Shown piece after piece: positions 62,273 to 64,000 of a stretch of 64,000 bases of DNA (within the stretch, counting starts at the first letter, position 1; every line of letters starts with the position of its first letter). The translations under genes and the position numbers were made by a program. The stretch covers positions 80,094 through 144,093 of the forward strand of contig NZ_BEWV01000206.1 in assembly GCF_002933775.1 (NCBI RefSeq). The letters run 5' to 3'. A model generated the notes under the pieces. The model was given only the letters and a program-made list of their open reading frames with translations. It was not told the origin of the DNA and did not search any database. Source of the DNA: Prevotella sp. MGM1 (GTDB lineage: Bacteria > Bacteroidota > Bacteroidia > Bacteroidales > Bacteroidaceae).

Positions 62273-64000
62273 ATGATAAAAAGAACGATATTCGCTATAA
62301 TGACACTTTTTTTAGCTACACACGCAATGGCTGGCAACAAAAAAATAAATATCAGAATAATAGAGACAAGTGATGTACACGGATGCTTTTTTCCTTACGA
62401 TTTCATTGAGAGAAAGCCCAAAATAGGCAGTCTCGCAAGAGTAAGCACATATGTGAATAAGTTGCGTAAGAGCTATGGAGACAATGTCATATTGCTTGAC
62501 AATGGAGATATTTTGCAAGGACAGCCTGTGTGTTATTACTCAAATTACATTGCCGACAAAGAACCGAACATAGCCGCCGAGGTGGTAAACTACATGAAAT
62601 ATGACGCTCAGGCATTCGGAAATCATGATGTGGAAACCGGACATAACGTGTACGACAAATGGATAAATGAGACTAAATGCCCTGTAATTGCAGCCAATAT
62701 TATCAACATCGAAACCGGCAAGCCGTATGTACAGCCATATACTATAATAAACAAGGAAGGCATAAAGATTGCCATATTGGGCATGCTTACCCCCGCAATA
62801 CCTAATTGGCTAAGTCCCGACCTATGGAGCGGAATGACATTTGAGAGTATAAAGAAATCTGCCGCATTCTGGATTGACTATCTGAAAAAAAACGAAAACC
62901 CCGATGTAATAGTGGGGCTCTTCCACAGCGGATGGGATGGCGGAATAAAAACGGCCGACTATATGGAAGACGAGACAAGCGAAGTAGCAAGAACAATTCC
63001 CGGTTTTGACATCATATTTTTCGGACACGACCATACAGAAAAGAACGAGACTATAACAAACAATTACGGTGAAAAAGTATTGTGTCTCGATCCGTCGTGC
63101 AACGCCATGATGGTGGCTGACGCTGAATTGGAAATAGAGATGTGCGGAAGCGAAATCATAAGCAAAAAAATAACCGGCAAAATACAAGATATACGCAACG
63201 AGGGTATAGACGAAGATTTCATTTACAGATTTGAAGAAAGTATCAGCAAAATAAACAGTTATGTAAATCGCAAGATAGCAGATATAACTTCAACAATAAG
63301 TATGAGAGACTGTTTCTTCGGCAATGCTCCCTTCACGGATTTGGTACACAACATACAGTTAAAACAGACCGGTGCCGATATATCGTTCTGTGCCCCACTG
63401 TCTTTTGACATTCAGATACCTGAGGGGCCTGTGTTTGTAAGCGATATGTTCAAAATTTGCCGGTTTGAAAACCAAGTATACGTACTGAACATGACCGGCG
63501 AGGAGATACGTAAATATCTTGAAATGAGTTATGGGTTATGGGCAAATACGATGAAAGCTCCTGATGACCATATAATGCTGCTTGATGATGCAAATCAAGA
63601 CGACATGCAACGAAGAGGATTCAAGAACTTCACTTTCAACTTTGACAGTGCTGCCGGCATAGACTATGAGGTTGATGTGACACGCCCCGAAGGAAATAGG
63701 ATAAACATTATTAGGATGAGCAACGGAAAGCCATTCGACAAAAACGCATGGTATAAGGTCGTGATGAACAGTTACAGAGGAAGCGGAGGCGGAGAGCTAC
63801 TGACAAAGGGTGCCGGAATACCCAAAGACTCATTGGCAGGAAGAACGGTATATCAGAGTGAAAAAGACCAGAGATATTATATAATGAAAGAAATAGAGGA
63901 TACCGGCATTGTAACGCCGACAGCTAACAGAAACTGGAAATTTGTGCCTGAAAAATGGACTATACAGGCAATAAAAAGAGACAGACAAATTATTTTCGGG
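62273..64000 (+). CDS. Secreted 5'-nucleotidase/2',3'-cyclic phosphodiesterase family protein (partial)
   Basis: 576 codons to the window edge without a stop. The signal peptide is at 1-20 (ending Ala-Met-Ala). Metallophosphatase domain: Asp34-x-His36, Asn-Gly-Asp near 79, Gly-Asn-His-Asp at about 116-119, Leu-Phe-His-Ser-Gly near 225, Gly-His-Asp-His near 250, so the two-metal site is complete. The C-terminal nucleotide-binding domain starts near 350 (Asn-Ala-Pro-Phe-Thr-Asp-Leu, later Tyr-Arg-Gly-Ser-Gly-Gly-Gly). It releases phosphate and nucleosides from nucleotides in the periplasm, which would suit the nucleoside permease in the neighbouring operon. The remainder lies beyond 64000. Confidence 0.9.
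   Translation, partial: MIKRTIFAIMTLFLATHAMAGNKKINIRIIETSDVHGCFFPYDFIERKPKIGSLARVSTYVNKLRKSYGDNVILLDNGDILQGQPVCYYSNYIADKEPNIAAEVVNYMKYDAQAFGNHDVETGHNVYDKWINETKCPVIAANIINIETGKPYVQPYTIINKEGIKIAILGMLTPAIPNWLSPDLWSGMTFESIKKSAAFWIDYLKKNENPDVIVGLFHSGWDGGIKTADYMEDETSEVARTIPGFDIIFFGHDHTEKNETITNNYGEKVLCLDPSCNAMMVADAELEIEMCGSEIISKKITGKIQDIRNEGIDEDFIYRFEESISKINSYVNRKIADITSTISMRDCFFGNAPFTDLVHNIQLKQTGADISFCAPLSFDIQIPEGPVFVSDMFKICRFENQVYVLNMTGEEIRKYLEMSYGLWANTMKAPDDHIMLLDDANQDDMQRRGFKNFTFNFDSAAGIDYEVDVTRPEGNRINIIRMSNGKPFDKNAWYKVVMNSYRGSGGGELLTKGAGIPKDSLAGRTVYQSEKDQRYYIMKEIEDTGIVTPTANRNWKFVPEKWTIQAIKRDRQIIFG

Overview
The window is a 64 kb stretch of a low-to-moderate GC chromosome from the order Bacteroidales (Bacteroidota). 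Four things show this: a short (290-residue) housekeeping-type sigma factor; promoters of the Bacteroidetes form TTTG - 19/20 nt - TAnnTTTG; almost no Shine-Dalgarno sequences; and order-specific families (DUF5686, DUF4836, DUF3256, DUF4296, DUF2027-Smr, the Bat operon, a GT3-type glycogen synthase). Family and genus cannot be fixed from the sequence alone. A GH51 arabinofuranosidase fits a plant-polysaccharide user of a gut or rumen type.

Layout. 1-9.7 kb: a partial secreted protein, the sigma factor, then a DUF5686 outer-membrane protein translationally coupled to an AddAB-type double-strand-break repair pair. 9.8-14.05 kb: glycogen synthase and phosphorylase. 14.2-20 kb: a small secreted protein, PBP1A, pyrBI and glyA. 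20.0-20.4 kb: an unexplained 378-bp intergenic element (copy A). 20.5-23.1 kb: GH51 arabinofuranosidase. 23.3-37.2 kb: a YdeI-family gene converging on a tight ten-gene minus-strand run, moxR-DUF58-batA-batBC-batDE-PAP2-queA-smr-nadE, with two Bat gene fusions. 37.3-41.0 kb: ftsY-rimO-HU-HU/LysM. 41.1-46.7 kb: tRNA-Asp, then the engB-abcF-recR-membrane protein-GT2-GNAT operon, then tRNA-Arg.

46.7-49.1 kb is the accessory patch. It holds a gene-free stretch, a likely small RNA with a textbook promoter and terminator, and an ISL3/ISAon1-type insertion sequence whose transposase is frameshifted, flanked by an 8-bp direct repeat. 49.2-61.4 kb is a 12-gene minus-strand operon driven from a strong promoter before ileS: ileS, dksA-like, lspA, DUF4296 lipoprotein, a small protein, nupG-like, bifunctional nuclease, rsmE, and a DUF4836/ABC ATPase/FtsX-like permease/DUF3256 envelope cassette. 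61.7-62.1 kb is copy B of the 378-bp element, followed by a partial secreted 5'-nucleotidase.

The most unusual signal is the pair of 378-bp elements 41 kb apart. They have the same length and orientation and align without net gaps. Each contains an array with an exact 22-nt period in which every unit begins R-G-N-N-N-C with a variable triplet. Second is a protein that joins a cytoplasmic HU DNA-binding domain through one membrane helix to a periplasmic LysM domain. Third are the candidate small RNA and the uncharacterised ABC/lipoprotein cassette.
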